Origin: Prorocentrum cordatum
Taxonomy: Eukaryota; Sar; Dinophyceae; Prorocentrales; Prorocentraceae
Direction: 5' to 3'
NCBI GenBank assembly: GCA_963575745.1
Contig: CAUYUJ010017869.1
Coordinates: 157,910-221,909 of the forward strand
Length of the DNA stretch: 64,000 nt
In this document: positions 9,735 through 19,756 of the stretch, piece after piece
How the letters are laid out: the number at the start of each line of letters is the position of its first letter
Numbering within the stretch: position 1 is the first letter of the stretch
Program-made: the position numbers and the translations under genes
Notes under the pieces: generated by a model
Database searches by the model: none
What the model was told of the DNA's origin: nothing
Seen by the model: the letters and a program-made list of their open reading frames with translations, nothing else

Positions 9735-10614
9735 GCAGAAGGAGCGCAAGAGCCTGGTTGACGCCTGGAAGCGAAGGCTTCAGGCCTCCGCTGCGGCAGC
9801 TCACAAGTGGGTCAAGGGCAGAGCCCAGCCGGCGAAAGAGGCAATGAAGCTGCCTGGCGGGGTCTTCACGGCTGACAGGCAGGAGCAGCTTGCCGCAATG
9901 CTCAAAGAGTGGTTGCCTATACTGCACAAGTACAAACGCAGCCCGGAGGACCCGGCAGCCTTCCTACGCCTTGTCCAGCCCCACCTGCGCTCCGCAGAGG
10001 TGCAGCTCCGGCCCCTGCGCTGGGGCGACCTGGCACAGGCAGCGTGCGAGACCCAGCCCTCCGCTTGCAGCTTGGACCAGTGGCGACCCGAGGAGCTGCG
10101 CGCACTAGGAATGTGGTGCCCTCAGGTATTCAAGGATTTGGCGCTGATCCTCAACTACGTCGAGGAGACTGGACACTGCCCGCGCGAGCTGACCAAGGCG
10201 TACGTCGCTCTGGTCCCCAAGGACGACACGCTGGAGGAGCCGCAGCCCACGGACTTTCGGCCTATCAGCGTCTTGAGCGCTGTTTACCGCCTCTGGTCGA
10301 AGGTGAGGTTTGCGGAGACTCTGGAGTGTCAAGAAGGGTAGTGCCCTGACGAGATGTGGGGTTGCAGGCGACACCGTGGAGCCGAGACCATGGCGATGGC
10401 CATCGCGCTGGACCTGGAGTCGGCAGCTTACGGTGGCGGCAAGCACGTGGCCGGCGTTTCCTATGATTTCAAGAAAGCCTTTGACCTCATTCCTATTGAG
10501 ATCATGCTTCAGGTCTTGGAGGCACGGGGACTGCACGAGAGGCTACTGCGGCCTCTGCGCGCTATGTACACTGACCTGCGCCGTGTCGTGTCTTCAAACT
10601 GGGGGGATCAGTAG
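9680..10614 (+). pseudogene. LINE ORF2 reverse transcriptase, N-terminal part, one in-frame TAG
   Basis: After the linker (LAHTEKVLKLLVAEYRAHEQ) come RT blocks ELTKAYVALVPKDD and DFRPISVLSAVYRLWSK. A TAG at 10339-10341 interrupts, and the same frame resumes with PDEMWGCRRHRGAETMA. Motif A is VSYDFKKAFDLIP with its catalytic Asp. The frame is lost in the G-run at about 10599-10604 and continues one frame over in motif B. Apart from the lone stop and the homopolymer shift the domain is well preserved. Confidence 0.82.
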
Positions 10615-12917
10615 GAGAGTGGTTCCAGGCGTTCAACGGAATCATCCAGGGGGACGCTTTGTCGATGATCGCGCTGAACAGCATCGTCAGCTGCATCCTG
10701 GAGACTTCTGGCACGCACGCGGCGGCCGGGATCACGGAGCGCTCCTACGCCGACGACATCTCAGCAGTGACGGCCATGGAGACGCCAGAGGCAGCAAAGG
10801 AGGGGGTCAGACGATTTCACGGTGTCGTTCGCGCCTTCACTGGGGCGGGGGGCGGCGAGATCAACCTCAAGAAATGCTTCACCTTTGGCGATGACTGTGC
10901 TCGCGGTGTTCTGGGGGACGAAGTGCGCCACTTTCGACAGTTTGGAATCGTGGGCGATTCTTTTGCAGTGCGCGAGAGCGCAGATGCTGAGACAGAGCTT
11001 GAACTGCAGCGGCTGGCGAAGTGGAAGCTTACTGTTGGCAGAATCCGGCACGTCCCGAGGTCTTGGCGAGACCGGGCGCGGATGATGCAGGCCACGCAAG
11101 CGCAGGCTTTCTTCGCGCAAGGCACCCACGCAATGGTCGCCGATGTTGCGGAACTACGCGAGGTGCGCACGGCTGTTATGCAGGCGCTGTGGAAGGTAGA
11201 CCACTACTCCTTGACCCCACTGGTCACTTTCGCGCTGCTCGCCCCGGTGCAGCTTGACGCGGAGTTCGGTGCCGTCTACGAAGGCCTCAGAGCGGTCATG
11301 CGGGCGATGCGCGTTCCTGCGCTGGCGACGACGCTCAAGGAGCGATTTGGCAGCGTGCCGACCGCCCGGCGGGATGGCCCAACCTTGCGTCTGCGCGTGC
11401 TTAGCCGTTCTGGTGTTTTTGGGCCCCTTGTTGGCAGGCTCCTGGACGGTGCCGTGACGGACAAGCAGACGGAGGGCGAGTGGCTGCACGACTTGCGGGA
11501 TGCGTGGAGACGCGCCCTCTGGCAGCGCTTGGTGAAGGAGCGGGGGCACCAGGACGGCGGCGCCGAGGACGTTGACCGAGTACGCACAATGATCTTGCAC
11601 GACCGGCTCCAGGAGCAGGCGTCTGCGGAGGAGGAGGCCCAAGAGGAGGAGGCTGCAGAGGCCCGGGCCAAGCTGGGCGTACTCTGGCGGATACTTGCAG
11701 GCGGGCTCCTCACCAACGAGCGCGTGGGGAGGCACAAGAAGGAGGGATCCTTGGCCTGTGCCTGCGGCGCTCCGGAGGCGACGGTGGAGCACGTTACGTG
11801 GGAATGCAGCCAGTACGAGCCCGCACGACAGCGTCTGCTGGCGGAGCTGCCAAGAATCACCTTTTTGGCATTGTGCACGAGATATGCGGGGATCATCCCT
11901 GCCAGCAGCCCGCTGACGCAGCGCCAGTCGGTCCTGCTGCAAACCTTCATGCTGACAGTGTGGAGGGATCAGGTGCAGCGCTGGCACCGAGGAGACGACC
12001 TCCTGCAGGTGGCAGAGCCCGAGGCACCGGCGCCGGCTGGACAGGAGGGCGCCGCAGCTGCAGCTCAGCAGGGGCACGCCGAGAACGGGCACCACCTCGA
12101 ACGCCGGGTGGGCGCCGACGGCCTGTGGTGCCGGAAGTGCGGAAAGTTCGTCCAGAGGACGCAGCACGTCCGCCTCAAGATCACGGGCCGCCGCTGTGAG
12201 TTCCCAGATCTCCCGCCGGAGCGCTGGCTCCAGCGCGAGGGGCAGCGCCAGGCGGAGAGTCGCCTTGACCAGTTGTGGCGGGACACGGAGGAGCGCTACA
12301 ACAAGGGCGGGCACGTCTTGACGTGGAACAGGCGGACCGGCAAGGTGGCCGGAGCAGCCGATGAGGGCTGGATCGAGTGTACCGCCTGCGGGAGCAAGTG
12401 GCGCTGGGCTTATAGATGCAATAACTTGCCGCGCACCCAGTGTGCCGCTCTGGGAGCAGGCCCAGCTAGCAGCAGCAGCCAGACAACGACACCAGCAGCG
12501 CCAGCACCAGCACAAGCACCAGCACCAGCGCCACAATCAGCTCCAGCACCACCAGCGGCCCAAGCACCAGGAAGAGGAGGACGAGGAAGAGGTCGAGGAG
12601 GAGGGCGGGCCAATGGCAGTAAAGGAGCCAAAGGCGGAGGAGACCAAAATGGAGGAGGTAGAGGGAAGCCAAAGGGAGGACGAGGAGGAGGTCGAGGAGG
12701 AGGGCGGGCCAATGGCAGTAAAGGAGCCAAAGGCGGAGGAGACCAAGATGGAGGAGGTAGAGGGAAGCCCAAGGGAGGGGGCACGGGAGGTGGACGAAAA
12801 AGAGCAGCAGCACCAGCCCCCCCAGCAGCAGCTTTAGCAGCGGCAGCTTCATCTTCTGGGAGGAGTATTGGGAGGAGGGGGCGTGGCTTCGTCATCCCGA
12901 AGCGGGGCGAGGGCTAG
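10605..12917 (+). CDS. LINE ORF2 reverse transcriptase C-terminal half, zinc domains, RGG tail
   Basis: Begins in motif B (FNGIIQGDALSMIALN), then motif C intact as RSYADDISAVTAM (about 10735-10775). Thumb and connection follow. A LINE-type Cys/His cluster reads CACGAPEATVEHVTWEC (about 11758-11808). Further on is a second Cys-rich segment: LWCRKCGKFV (about 12124) and ECTACGSKWRWAYRC (about 12376-12420), a zinc ribbon-like fold typical of extra nucleic-acid binding. The tail (12460-12880) is Ala/Pro then Gly/Lys/Arg-rich with a duplicated GRANGSKGAKGGG unit. The frame is open from motif B to 12917. It overlaps the start of the next plus-strand frame by about 50 bp. Confidence 0.85.
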   Translation, partial: GSVGEWFQAFNGIIQGDALSMIALNSIVSCILETSGTHAAAGITERSYADDISAVTAMETPEAAKEGVRRFHGVVRAFTGAGGGEINLKKCFTFGDDCARGVLGDEVRHFRQFGIVGDSFAVRESADAETELELQRLAKWKLTVGRIRHVPRSWRDRARMMQATQAQAFFAQGTHAMVADVAELREVRTAVMQALWKVDHYSLTPLVTFALLAPVQLDAEFGAVYEGLRAVMRAMRVPALATTLKERFGSVPTARRDGPTLRLRVLSRSGVFGPLVGRLLDGAVTDKQTEGEWLHDLRDAWRRALWQRLVKERGHQDGGAEDVDRVRTMILHDRLQEQASAEEEAQEEEAAEARAKLGVLWRILAGGLLTNERVGRHKKEGSLACACGAPEATVEHVTWECSQYEPARQRLLAELPRITFLALCTRYAGIIPASSPLTQRQSVLLQTFMLTVWRDQVQRWHRGDDLLQVAEPEAPAPAGQEGAAAAAQQGHAENGHHLERRVGADGLWCRKCGKFVQRTQHVRLKITGRRCEFPDLPPERWLQREGQRQAESRLDQLWRDTEERYNKGGHVLTWNRRTGKVAGAADEGWIECTACGSKWRWAYRCNNLPRTQCAALGAGPASSSSQTTTPAAPAPAQAPAPAPQSAPAPPAAQAPGRGGRGRGRGGGRANGSKGAKGGGDQNGGGRGKPKGGRGGGRGGGRANGSKGAKGGGDQDGGGRGKPKGGGTGGGRKRAAAPAPPAAALAAAASSSGRSIGRRGRGFVIPKRGEG

Positions 12918-14514
12918 GTGTGCGTGGTCGTGGAGCCCTCAGGCTGCGAGCCTGTTTTCTCAGACACACACCAGCTTCTGGGACCCTGCTGGGTTCACAA
13001 CAGCTGGCAGCGCGGAGAACCTCGCCCGGATACGGCAGACGGAGCTGCAGCACGGGCGTGTGGGCACGATGACGACCGTCGGGTACATCACTTCGGAATT
13101 TGCTGCCTGGCTGCCTGGGCAACTGTCGCCATCCGTGAGCCTCCAGTTCGACGATGTGCCGTCCGGACTCGGTGCCGTTACCAAGGTTCTTGGGGCGGGC
13201 TGGGCGCCAGGTGTGGCTAAGTTTGTCACCGAAGGGATCGCGAAGATCGTGGAGGTGCCGCAGGTAGGAAACGTCGAGGATATCCTCCACTCGCCGAAGG
13301 CTTTGACTGAAGAGGTCGAGGAGATCATGGAGGTGCCGCAGGCAGAGTACGTCGAGAAGATCGTCCACGTGCCGATGGGTGTGACCGACGAGGTCGAGGA
13401 GATCATGGAGGTGCCGCAGGAAGGGCACGTCGAGAATATCGCCCAACTGCCGAAGGCTGTGACCGCAGAGGTCGTGAAGATCGTGGAGGTGCCGCAGGTG
13501 GAGGATGTCGAGAAGATCGTCCACGTGCCGAAGGCTGATACCCATGAGGTCGAAAAGATCGTGGAGCTGCCGCATTCAAAGTACGATGAGAAGATCGCCG
13601 AGGTACCGAAGCGTGTGACCGCAGAGGTCGAGAAGATCGTGGAGGTGCCGCAAGTAGAGATCGTCAACGTGCCGAAGGATGTCACCGAGGTCGAGAAGCT
13701 CGTGGAGGTGCGGCAGGTAGCGCACGTCGAGGAGATCGTCCACGTACCGAAGGCGATGACCCACGAGGTCGAGAAGATCGTGAAGGCGCCGCAAAGCGAG
13801 TACGTCGAGAAGATCGTCGAGGTGCCGAAGGGTTTCACCGGAGAGGTCGTGAAGATCGTGGAGGTGCCGCAGGTAAAGTACGATGACAGAGTGCCGAAGA
13901 ATATGACCGAAGAAGTCGAGAAGATCGTAGAGGCGCCGCAGGCAGAGTACGTCCAGAAGGTCGTCCACGTGCCGATGGCTGCGACCGAAGAGGTCAAGAA
14001 GATCCTGGTGATGCCGCAGGTTGAGTGCGCCCATAAGATCGTCCACGTGCCGAAGGCGGTAACCCATGGGATCGAGAGGAGTGTGGAGGCGCCGCAGGTA
14101 GAACACGTCGAGAAGATCGTCGAGGTGCCGAAGGTTGTGACCCAAGTGGTCGAGACGATCGTGGAGGTGCCGCAAGTAGAGTACGTCGAGAAGGCCGTCC
14201 ACGTGCCGGAGGTCACGACCTACGAGGTCGAGAAGGTCGTGGAGGCGCCGCAGGTAGAGTACGTCGGGAAGATCGTCGAGGTACCGAAGCGCGCGACCGA
14301 AGGGGTCGAGAAAACCGTGGAGGTGCCGCAGGTAGAGATCGTCCACGTGCCGAATGCTGAGGTCAAGAAGAGCGTGGACGTGCTGCAGGTAGCGCACGGC
14401 GAGGAGACCGTCCACGTGCCGAAGGCGATGATCCACAGTGGCGAGAAGATCCTGAAGGTGCCGCAGGGCGAGTACGTCGAGAAGATCGTCGAGGTGCCGA
14501 AGGTTGTCCCCTGA
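12868..14514 (+). CDS. Chimeric frame: light-harvesting protein fragment fused to VEVP repeats
   Basis: Residues about 37-115 match the first part of a peridinin-type chlorophyll a/c light-harvesting protein: SFWDPAGFTTAGS, QTELQHGRVGTM (helix-1 chlorophyll-ligand E..HGR motif), GYITSEF, LSPSVSLQFDDVPSGL, GAGW. The transit peptide and helices 2-3 are missing. From residue about 120 to 548 the protein is a run of units of the type VEKIVEVPQVEYVEKIVHVP, the Val/Glu/Pro pattern of alveolin-like proteins of the cortical membrane skeleton. The frame ends with TGA at 14512-14514 but stays in frame with the next entry. It starts inside the end of the LINE RT frame, so this may be a captured or retrocopied mosaic rather than a working gene. 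The LHC and repeat identifications are firm; a native start is not visible. Confidence 0.8.
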   Translation: MGGGGVASSSRSGARARCAWSWSPQAASLFSQTHTSFWDPAGFTTAGSAENLARIRQTELQHGRVGTMTTVGYITSEFAAWLPGQLSPSVSLQFDDVPSGLGAVTKVLGAGWAPGVAKFVTEGIAKIVEVPQVGNVEDILHSPKALTEEVEEIMEVPQAEYVEKIVHVPMGVTDEVEEIMEVPQEGHVENIAQLPKAVTAEVVKIVEVPQVEDVEKIVHVPKADTHEVEKIVELPHSKYDEKIAEVPKRVTAEVEKIVEVPQVEIVNVPKDVTEVEKLVEVRQVAHVEEIVHVPKAMTHEVEKIVKAPQSEYVEKIVEVPKGFTGEVVKIVEVPQVKYDDRVPKNMTEEVEKIVEAPQAEYVQKVVHVPMAATEEVKKILVMPQVECAHKIVHVPKAVTHGIERSVEAPQVEHVEKIVEVPKVVTQVVETIVEVPQVEYVEKAVHVPEVTTYEVEKVVEAPQVEYVGKIVEVPKRATEGVEKTVEVPQVEIVHVPNAEVKKSVDVLQVAHGEETVHVPKAMIHSGEKILKVPQGEYVEKIVEVPKVVP

Positions 14515-15711
14515 GAGCCCCCGAGGTTGGGGGGCCAGGCTCGTGACGACGAAAACGAGGGAGAGGAGGATATCGAGATCGAGACGGAGGTGCAGGATGT
14601 GGAGATGCAGATCCAGGACCAGGTCGACGACGAGGCCGAGGAGGTGCAGGATGTGAAGATCGAGGCCGATGAGGAGGCTGCTCCCTCCGAGGAAGCGCGT
14701 CTGAAGGCCGAGGAGGAGGAGGAGGCAGTGAAGCTGCAGGCTCAGGAGGAAGATCGGCTGAAGGCCGAGGCCGAGGAGGAGACTCGGGAAGCGGAGGAGG
14801 CCCGGCTGAAGGCCGAGGAGGTTGAGGAGGAGGAGGAGGAGGAGGAGGCGGCGAAGGTGAAGGCTGCGGAGGAGGCTCGGCTGAAGGCCAAGGCCGAGGA
14901 GGAGGCTCGGAAAGCAGAGGAGGCCTGGCTGAAGGCTGAGGAGGAGGAGGCGACGAAGCTGAAGGCCGCAGAGGAGGCTCGGCTGAAGGCCGAGGCCGAG
15001 GAGCAGGCCGCTCCCTCCGCTGAGGCCGAGGAGGAGGAGGAGAAGCGCAAGGGCAGCAACCGGCACATCTACGTGGAGAATCTGGACATGAGCATCGACA
15101 ACAACAAGGCTCTCTTCGACACGTTCAGCCTCTTCGGCAGCATCGTCTCTTGCTATGTCGCCTCCAGCCCGCAGGGGAAGTCGTACGGCTTCGGCTTCGT
15201 TTACTACGAAACCGAGAAGGCGGCGCAGCAGGCGGTGGAGCGCGTGAACGGGATGCAGATCGGCGAGAAGACGGTCCTCGTGAGCCACCTGGTCATGCGG
15301 CCCTCCGCCACCCAGCCCAGCCAGCCCAGCGCCTGCGCCCCCCAGCCTCCGCCACCCAGCCTCCGCCACCCAGCCTCCGCATGCGGCCCTCCGCCATCCC
15401 TCCCAGCCCAGCCAGCCCATGCGGCCCTCGGCCACCCAGCCTCCGCCACCCAGCCACCCAGCCCGCCACCCGGCCCTCCGCCACCCAGCCCTCGCGCCTG
15501 CCCCCTCGCCAGCCAGCCCAGCCGCCACTTCAGCCCTCGCGCCTGCCCCCTCAGGCTCCGGCGCCAAGAGCGGCGCTCCTCGTCCCTCTGCCACGCCCTC
15601 CGTTTCAATGGACAGTCCGAGGGGTCCTCCCTCGCACCCTGCCTTCGCTGCCCCCCCCCGGGCCGCCGTCCACCCAGCTGCCACTTCAGCCCTGGCGCCT
15701 GCCCCCTGTAA
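14515..15711 (+). CDS. Glu/Ala coiled coil plus one PABP-like RRM, in frame after a TGA
   Basis: This continues the frame of the previous entry after the TGA at 14512. It reads an acidic segment with alternating Glu/Val (IEIETEVQDVEMQIQ), then EEARLKAEEE-type coiled-coil repeats (about 14680-15050), then a single RRM at 15058-15303. RNP2 is HIYVENL and RNP1 is KSYGFGFVYY; the LDMSIDNNKALFDTFSLFGS stretch is very close to RRM2 of cytoplasmic poly(A)-binding protein. The tail (15304-15711) is Pro/Ser/Ala-rich with ATQPS-type repeats and is probably not a domain. An RRM would bind RNA, but alone and in this context its role is unknown. No ATG precedes the coiled coil in this frame after the TGA, which favours read-through, a broken single gene, or an unseen splice. 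Confidence 0.72.
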   Translation, partial: EPPRLGGQARDDENEGEEDIEIETEVQDVEMQIQDQVDDEAEEVQDVKIEADEEAAPSEEARLKAEEEEEAVKLQAQEEDRLKAEAEEETREAEEARLKAEEVEEEEEEEEAAKVKAAEEARLKAKAEEEARKAEEAWLKAEEEEATKLKAAEEARLKAEAEEQAAPSAEAEEEEEKRKGSNRHIYVENLDMSIDNNKALFDTFSLFGSIVSCYVASSPQGKSYGFGFVYYETEKAAQQAVERVNGMQIGEKTVLVSHLVMRPSATQPSQPSACAPQPPPPSLRHPASACGPPPSLPAQPAHAALGHPASATQPPSPPPGPPPPSPRACPLASQPSRHFSPRACPLRLRRQERRSSSLCHALRFNGQSEGSSLAPCLRCPPPGRRPPSCHFSPGACPL

Positions 15712-16465
15712 CCCCCCTCTCCTCATCCCGCTGCCACGCCGTCTGTTTCATTGGACAGTCCGAGGGGTCCTCCCTCTCACCCTGAAATTGCTTCCCCCCC
15801 CCCTGGGCCGCCCAGTCCGCCTGTCAGTCTGACGTTACCTCCGTTGTCCCTGGGTCTGGGCGCCACCGGCGAAACCACCAACACAACCGCCAGCAGCAGC
15901 ACAACCACCACCAGCACTCCCACCAGCACAACCACCAGCAGCACAACCACCACCAGCACAACCGCGACCAGCACAACCACCAGCACAACCGCCTTCAGCA
16001 CAACCACCAGCAGCAGCACAACCACCATCCAGCTCAACTGCCACCAACACAACCACCAGCACAACCGCCATCATCACCGCCACCTGCACAACCACCAGCA
16101 CCACCACCACCATCAGCACAACCTTCACCAGCACAACCGACGCCATCACAACCACCAGCCCTTCCGCTCCGCCCAGCACAGCACTCGCTGTGCTCCTGCG
16201 CCGGGCGCCCCCAGCCCCGACGTCTCCTCAGCAACCCAGCCCGGCCATGCTCGGCTGCTGTCGTCGCGGCAGTCGGGGCCCCCTGGCCGGACCCTCGTCA
16301 CTCCTGTCCCTCGTGACGGCCCGCGGGGCTCTCGTCACAGCCAGTCCTCCGACCCGCACGGTAGCCCCCCCGCCCTCGGCACCCAGATGCGGCCACGATG
16401 GGACGGCATGGGCAGCGACGACTCCGCTTCGACCGTGTCCGGTGGCCCCTTTCCTGGCTGGCTGA
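15712..16465 (+). repeat. CAC/AAC-rich minisatellite (15870-16190) in non-coding DNA
   Basis: An ACAACCACCAGC-type array, imperfect with units of 9-15 bp, fills about 15870-16190. The flanks are C-rich with no recognisable coding signal in either direction. Open frames here (Thr/His/Ser-rich or, on the other strand, Val/Leu/Gly-rich) are products of the repeat. Confidence 0.75.
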
Positions 16466-17395
16466 CGGAGAACCGGTTTGCCCCTCTGGCATACGGAGTA
16501 CAGGGTGGGCCGTGAGTCTTCCCCTGGCAGGCGGCGGTCGCCCGCCTCCCTCACGGCTTGGTCGGGTGCTGTCTCGGCTGGGTGCCCTGGCGGCTGCGGC
16601 TCTCTCCTTGCCCGTCCTCGCGGCTGCCGCGGTGTTTGTCAGTGGCCGCTGGCGGCCTTCCTGCTGCCGCGGCCTGCTGGCGGCCGCCCTAGTTGCGGCC
16701 GCCGCTGTCTCCCCGTCACCGCTGGCGGCCGCTGGCCTGGCCCGGGGGCGCGGCGGCCTGGCTGCTGCCGCGCCTGTCGGGGCGTCCGCTGCCCCTCGTT
16801 GCATCCGACTCGGAGGCGGCTTTCTGCCCTCCTTCTGGTCGCCTGTGGCTCCGCCGTCCCGCCTCGCAGGGGCTCCTCACTGCTCCTGGCCCTGGCATTA
16901 CTCCTTCCTTACTGGTCGTGACTGCGCCCTGTCGCTGCCATCGCTTCGCTTTAAAACTGGCAAACGGCGAACCGGTTTGCCACTCTGGCATACGGAGTAC
17001 AGGGTTAGCCGTGCGTCTTCCCCTGGCAGGCGGCGGTCGCCCGCCTCCCTCGCGACCTGGTCGGGTGCTGGCTCGGCTGGGTGCCCTGGCGGCCGCGGCT
17101 CTCACCTTGCCCGTCCTCGCGGCTGCCGCGCTGTGTGACGGTGGCCGCTGGCGGCTCTTCAGCTGCCGCTGCCTGCTGGCGGCCGCCCTCGTCGGCGGCC
17201 GCCGCTGTCTCCCCGCCCCCGCTGGCGGTCGCTGGCCTGGCCCGGGGGCGCGGCGGCCTGGCTGCTGCCGCGCCTTGTGGGGCGTCCGCTGCCCCTCGTT
17301 GCATCCGACTCGGAGGCGGTTTTCTGCCCTCCTTCTGGTCGCCTGTGGCTCCGCCGTCCCGCCTCGCAGGGGCTCCACACTGCTCCCTGGTCGCT
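16466..17395 (+). repeat. Tandem duplication, about 430-bp units with 499-bp period
   Basis: Unit 1 (about 16466-16895) and unit 2 (about 16965-17395) share long near-identical runs, for example CTCTGGCATACGGAGTACAG at 16485 and again at 16984, and CGCCTCGCAGGGGCTCC at 16860 and 17360. Units are separated by about 70 bp of unrelated sequence. No conserved coding frame is evident in either copy. Confidence 0.85.
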
Positions 17396-19756
17396 CGCCT
17401 GTTGGGCATTGGGCACCGGCATTCGTAGGTCCTGCGTTGTCCGGCTGTTCCTCACTGTCCTTCCGCGCCCTGCGTCCTTGTCCATGGCCTCGAACCGGCG
17501 CCTCTGCCGGCTCTGCCTCGCCGGCCGCCGGCGTGCTTAGGCAGCCTGTCCCTCTCTGCCTTCACCTGCGCCCCGTGGCCTAGGTCCTGCATCGGCAGGC
17601 TGCCCCTCACTGCTCACACGTCATATACCTCGTCATCCTGCTGGCACGCGGCCGCCGGGTCTCTGGTTACCTTCGTCACTTTTCTGCTTTCAATGACACT
17701 GTCGGAGGGGTCCCCCCTCCTTCCCGCTCGCCTCCGCCTCCCAGTCCTATGTTTTTCGCGGCTTGTCTGAGGGGTCCTCCCTCTACCTCGCAACGCTCTT
17801 CTGGATCGGGTTTCTTGTGGCAGGTTTCTTGTGGCCGCGCCCCCACTGTAAAACATCCAGAACGTTCAGGGAGGCTCGACGCCTTGGCGATACGACGCGG
17901 ACTCTCTTCGGAGCGAGCGCAGGTTGAGGTGGAGGACGAGGAGGGGGAGCGTGCACTCATGGCCCTCGTCTGGCCTGCCCTCTCGCTTGTCTGGGCTCAC
18001 CCTGCCGTGGTGCTCCTTCCACCAAGTACTGCTCACACTGGCACTGTCGGAGGGGTCCTCTCTCCAGTTTGCACGCGTTCCTCGCCCGGCGAACCTCGCC
18101 CGCATGGTCCCTTCCCATCATGCCTGACGCCCCTAAGCCAAGTGCTTGTCTGTGTCGCAACCCCCTGCTCCGGGCTACTCTTCGCCTGGCAAGCTCGCCC
18201 CTTGTGGCAAGCGCCCCCGTGACCCAGTCGCAGTCCTCTCCTTCTGCTCGGGTCGGCGCGCGCTGTGCTGCTGCCATGGTCTTCCCTGCACCCGGTCTCC
18301 TGTCTCTCTCGCGTTCAAGGGCATGTCGGAGGGGTCCCCCCTCTCAATACCTCACGTGGTCCTCCTGGCCACTCCTGGCCCCTGGCGCCTCTGGCCACTG
18401 TGTACCTTGGGCCCGTGCCTCCGGAACATACCGCGTCCTGTTTCCGTGGGCGCTCCGCGTCTGCGTCCGCTGCTCTGCGGGCGCTGTACCATCCGTCTAC
18501 TCCTGCGCCTGGCTGGGGGCCCTTGTGGCAGTGGTTCTCGCACGCTTGACCTGCCCAGACTTGCGCTCCTTAGTCTGAGGTCCGCCCTCCCCTTCTGGTC
18601 CTCGGCAGGACTTGCGGTCTGCTCAGCCGCTAGGTGCGCGCCGGCCCTCCGGCTGAATTGTCGGGACCCCCGCCGCGCTGCCCGGCAGGTTGTCTGCTGC
18701 CCCCTGTTTCGTCGAAGCCAAGCTCAGCAGCGCGGATGTCGCGTGCTCGCGCCTACGTCTCTGTTCGGCGCCGCCCCGCTCCCCCCTGGGTCGCCCTTCC
18801 CCCGCGGTCCGTCGCCCCTCGCAGGCGGCACCTCAGTGCCCATGCGCCCCGCCACTCTGGGCGTCGTCTCTGTTGCCCTCGGTCGCTCGTGGCTACCCGG
18901 GCGGCGCTGGCTCAGCTCCTCGCTGACTTAGTCAGACACCCGAGCGCTTTCCTGCACTCCAGTGCCTCCCTGGCTCTCTGGGCTGCGCTACTGCCGCCCG
19001 CCCTCAGCCGCTTTGGCGCTTCCCTAAGTGCAGGTCGTCAACGGCTGGCGGCTCGCCGCCCCCGGCGGCTGGCGCCCTGCCTTGCGCGCGCTGCTCGCGC
19101 TGCTCGCCTGAGCTAGCAGCGGCTCGCCCGCCGCCCCCCTGTCTAGCTTCTATTTGTTTCGCCTCCTTGGCCTCGCAGGCACCTCCGGCCGCTCCGCGAC
19201 TTCTTCGGCCCTGCCTACTCCGGCTGAAATTCGCTTCGCCTCGCTGCGGCCCTCTTCTCGGGGGCCAGCCATCCGCCGGAGTCCGTCGGGCGAGCCCCCC
19301 CCACCGCCTTCTATCGCCTCCGCCGTTCGCGGGCTCAGCCTTGTGAGCCACTCCGCTCGGCGGTCGTCGTGCTGCCTCCACTGCCTTTCCTCTTCTTCTC
19401 CCTCTCCGGCGCTCCTGCGCCCCCCCTGTCTCGGCCTGCCTCGGCCCCGCCCCCCCCCCCCCTCTTTCGCGGCCCTCCTCGCCGCCCACCCTGGTTCATA
19501 TCTGCCGTTCGCAGATCTGCCATGGTAGCGAATATCGCTTGGCGGCTTGGCGAATGCCCCGCGCCGGCGCCGCGGCGCTGCTGCTGCCCCGGACGCCGGC
19601 CACCCCTGGCCTGCGCCCTGCGCCCGCCGCCACCGCGCTGCCCGCGGCGCCGCTGGCCCCTGGCCTGCCGCGCCGCGCCGCTCCACTCGCTCTGCGCGGC
19701 CGGTCACCGGGCGCCCGCGCGCCGCGCGCAGGGCCGCAGAGGCAAAAAAAGAAAAG
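17396..19756. other. No gene seen: C/T- and GC-rich unique DNA
   Basis: I find no family-like protein in any frame. Long open frames on both strands are Pro/Arg/Ser/Ala-rich and reflect base composition. The stretch contains three copies of the dispersed hairpin repeat and poly-C runs (about 19449-19460). Confidence 0.5.

Larger units (their letters stand above)
5819..12917 (+). mobile_element. Second LINE-type retrotransposon, plus strand
   Basis: Order on the plus strand: Gly/Arg-rich leader frame (5819 on), ORF1 core (6559-7788), a spacer holding a 249-bp tandem duplication (7950-8383), endonuclease (about 8461-9660), reverse transcriptase (about 9680-11000), Cys-rich domains, and a Gly/Lys/Arg-rich tail ending at 12917. 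It is a different family from the minus-strand LINE: its ORF1 has no coiled coil, its RT motif C is intact YADD, and it has an extra C-terminal zinc ribbon-like segment. The two elements lie head to head around the spliced-leader relics. Stops at 6835 and 10339 and shifts at 8528, about 9680 and about 10600 suggest an old copy. Confidence 0.82.
15605..18345 (+). repeat. Dispersed hairpin repeat GAGGGGTCCTCCCTC, six sites
   Basis: A motif of about 20 bp centred on GAGGGGTCCTCCCTC, usually preceded by TGTC or CAGTCC, occurs near 15616, 15762, 17708, 17770, 18051 and 18330, always in the same orientation. Its arms GAGGG and CCCTC can pair around a 5-nt loop. The spacing is irregular and the sequence between copies differs, so this is a dispersed short repeat rather than a tandem array. 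Confidence 0.7.

Noticed and set aside
13576-15726. Long minus-strand frame rich in His/Leu/Asp opposite the VEVP repeats
   Set aside because: It is the complement of the repeat array; the plus-strand translation gives recognisable LHC, VEVP and RRM sequence, the minus strand nothing.
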